This document shows, piece by piece, positions 61,543 through 61,664 of a stretch of 61,664 nucleotides of DNA (within the stretch, counting starts at the first letter, position 1; the number at the start of each line of letters is the position of its first letter). The stretch covers positions 1-61,664 of the forward strand of contig JAUXGN010000015.1 of NCBI GenBank assembly GCA_030622115.1, read 5' to 3'. The notes under the pieces are model-generated. The model did no database searches, was not told the DNA's origin, and was given only the letters and a program-made list of their open reading frames with translations. The DNA is from Candidatus Eiseniibacteriota bacterium. GTDB taxonomy: Bacteria; Joyebacterota; Joyebacteria; Joyebacterales; Joyebacteraceae. The translations under genes were made by a program, and so were the position numbers.

Positions 61543-61664
61543 CTACTTCTTCTTCGCAACCTTCCTCTTCGCCGGCTTCCTCTTCGCGACCTTCTTCTTC
61601 GCAACCTTCTTCTTCACGACCTTCTTCTTCGCCGGCTTCTTCTTCGCGACCTTCTTCTTCGCGA
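61543..61664 (-). CDS. Lysine-rich C-terminus of a histone H1-like protein (5' end beyond window)
   Basis: The last 39 codons of a leftward gene ending in TAG at 61545..61543. The encoded residues are pentapeptide repeats of the type A-K-K-K-(V/P), with occasional AKRK, and the protein ends in three lysines. The DNA itself is a 15-base tandem repeat. Such tails bind DNA nonspecifically in bacterial H1-like proteins (Hc1 type) and in some extended HU or RNA-binding proteins. The globular part, if any, lies outside the window, so identity is uncertain. Confidence 0.7.
   Translation of the reverse strand, partial: AKKKVAKKKPAKKKVVKKKVAKKKVAKRKPAKRKVAKKK
61546..61664 (-). repeat. 15-base tandem repeat encoding AKKK(V/P)
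   Basis: About eight copies of a GCGAAGAAGAAGGTC-like unit run to the window edge, with A/G changes at third positions. This stretch is prone to slippage and to assembly collapse. Confidence 0.8.

Overview
The window comes from a GC-rich, diderm bacterium, most likely an uncultivated member of the FCB-like lineages (Eisenbacteria, Krumholzibacteriota, Latescibacteria and relatives). This placement is inferred from gene content, not from a phylogeny. The pointers are an LptD outer-membrane LPS translocon, a Wza/Wzz/Wzx/Wzy polysaccharide locus, two secreted proteins ending in the 'NPFNP...GIYF' C-terminal domain seen in type IX secretion (T9SS) cargo, a PorX-like response regulator, and an inositol-phosphate synthase beside a CDP-alcohol phosphatidyltransferase. 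Almost everything is on the minus strand. Only the TPR membrane protein (44735..47251), gltX and two tRNAs run rightward. No insertion sequence, phage, CRISPR array or integron is visible, and no gene-free stretch exceeds 300 bases.

Layout, left to right. 1..13.8 kb: a dus-led operon (dus, LysM/TPR lipoprotein, two ECF ATPases, pyrR, TPR lipoprotein), then tmk-ctp, inositol-phosphate synthase with a phosphatidyltransferase, a slipin-recJ-rsmI run with nfeD upstream, and an HU protein. 13.9..29.8 kb: lptD, ROK kinase, a MalK/UgpC-type ATPase, folC-accD, pnp-rimI-tsaB-tsaE, a PorX/histidine-kinase pair, serS and a WecA-like transferase. 29.9..43.4 kb: an exopolysaccharide locus in which neighbouring genes repeatedly overlap by four bases. 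It contains a sugar-nucleotide epimerase, a triple glycosyltransferase fusion, another GT4, Wzy, Wzx, Wzz, Wza, an RmlC-like cupin and UDP-glucose dehydrogenase. 43.3..47.3 kb: a WalJ-like hydrolase, a small unknown protein and a large membrane-TPR protein.

47.3..59.1 kb is the most distinctive part. A strong promoter (55084..55113) drives a TlpA thioredoxin, a DUF6029-like outer-membrane protein, an Omp28-like lipoprotein with a CxxC motif, a second Omp28-like CxxC protein with a T9SS-type C-terminus, and a zinc carboxypeptidase with the same C-terminus. Beyond it lie a deoxynucleoside kinase, an L,D-transpeptidase, a 31-residue membrane peptide, a second TlpA lipoprotein, thioredoxin, an ArsR regulator with a candidate operator, and a DUF2914 lipoprotein. 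The window closes with a truncated serine acetyltransferase, gltX followed by tRNA-Gln and tRNA-Glu, and the lysine-rich C-terminus of a histone H1-like protein.

How the genes fit together (inference): the envelope genes make and export LPS and a polysaccharide. The PorX pair could control a T9SS-like route, for which the two C-terminal-domain proteins would be cargo. The TlpA/Omp28 set looks like thiol-redox chemistry moved out to the periplasm and cell surface. No structural T9SS gene (porK/L/M/N, sprA, porV, porU) is in the window.
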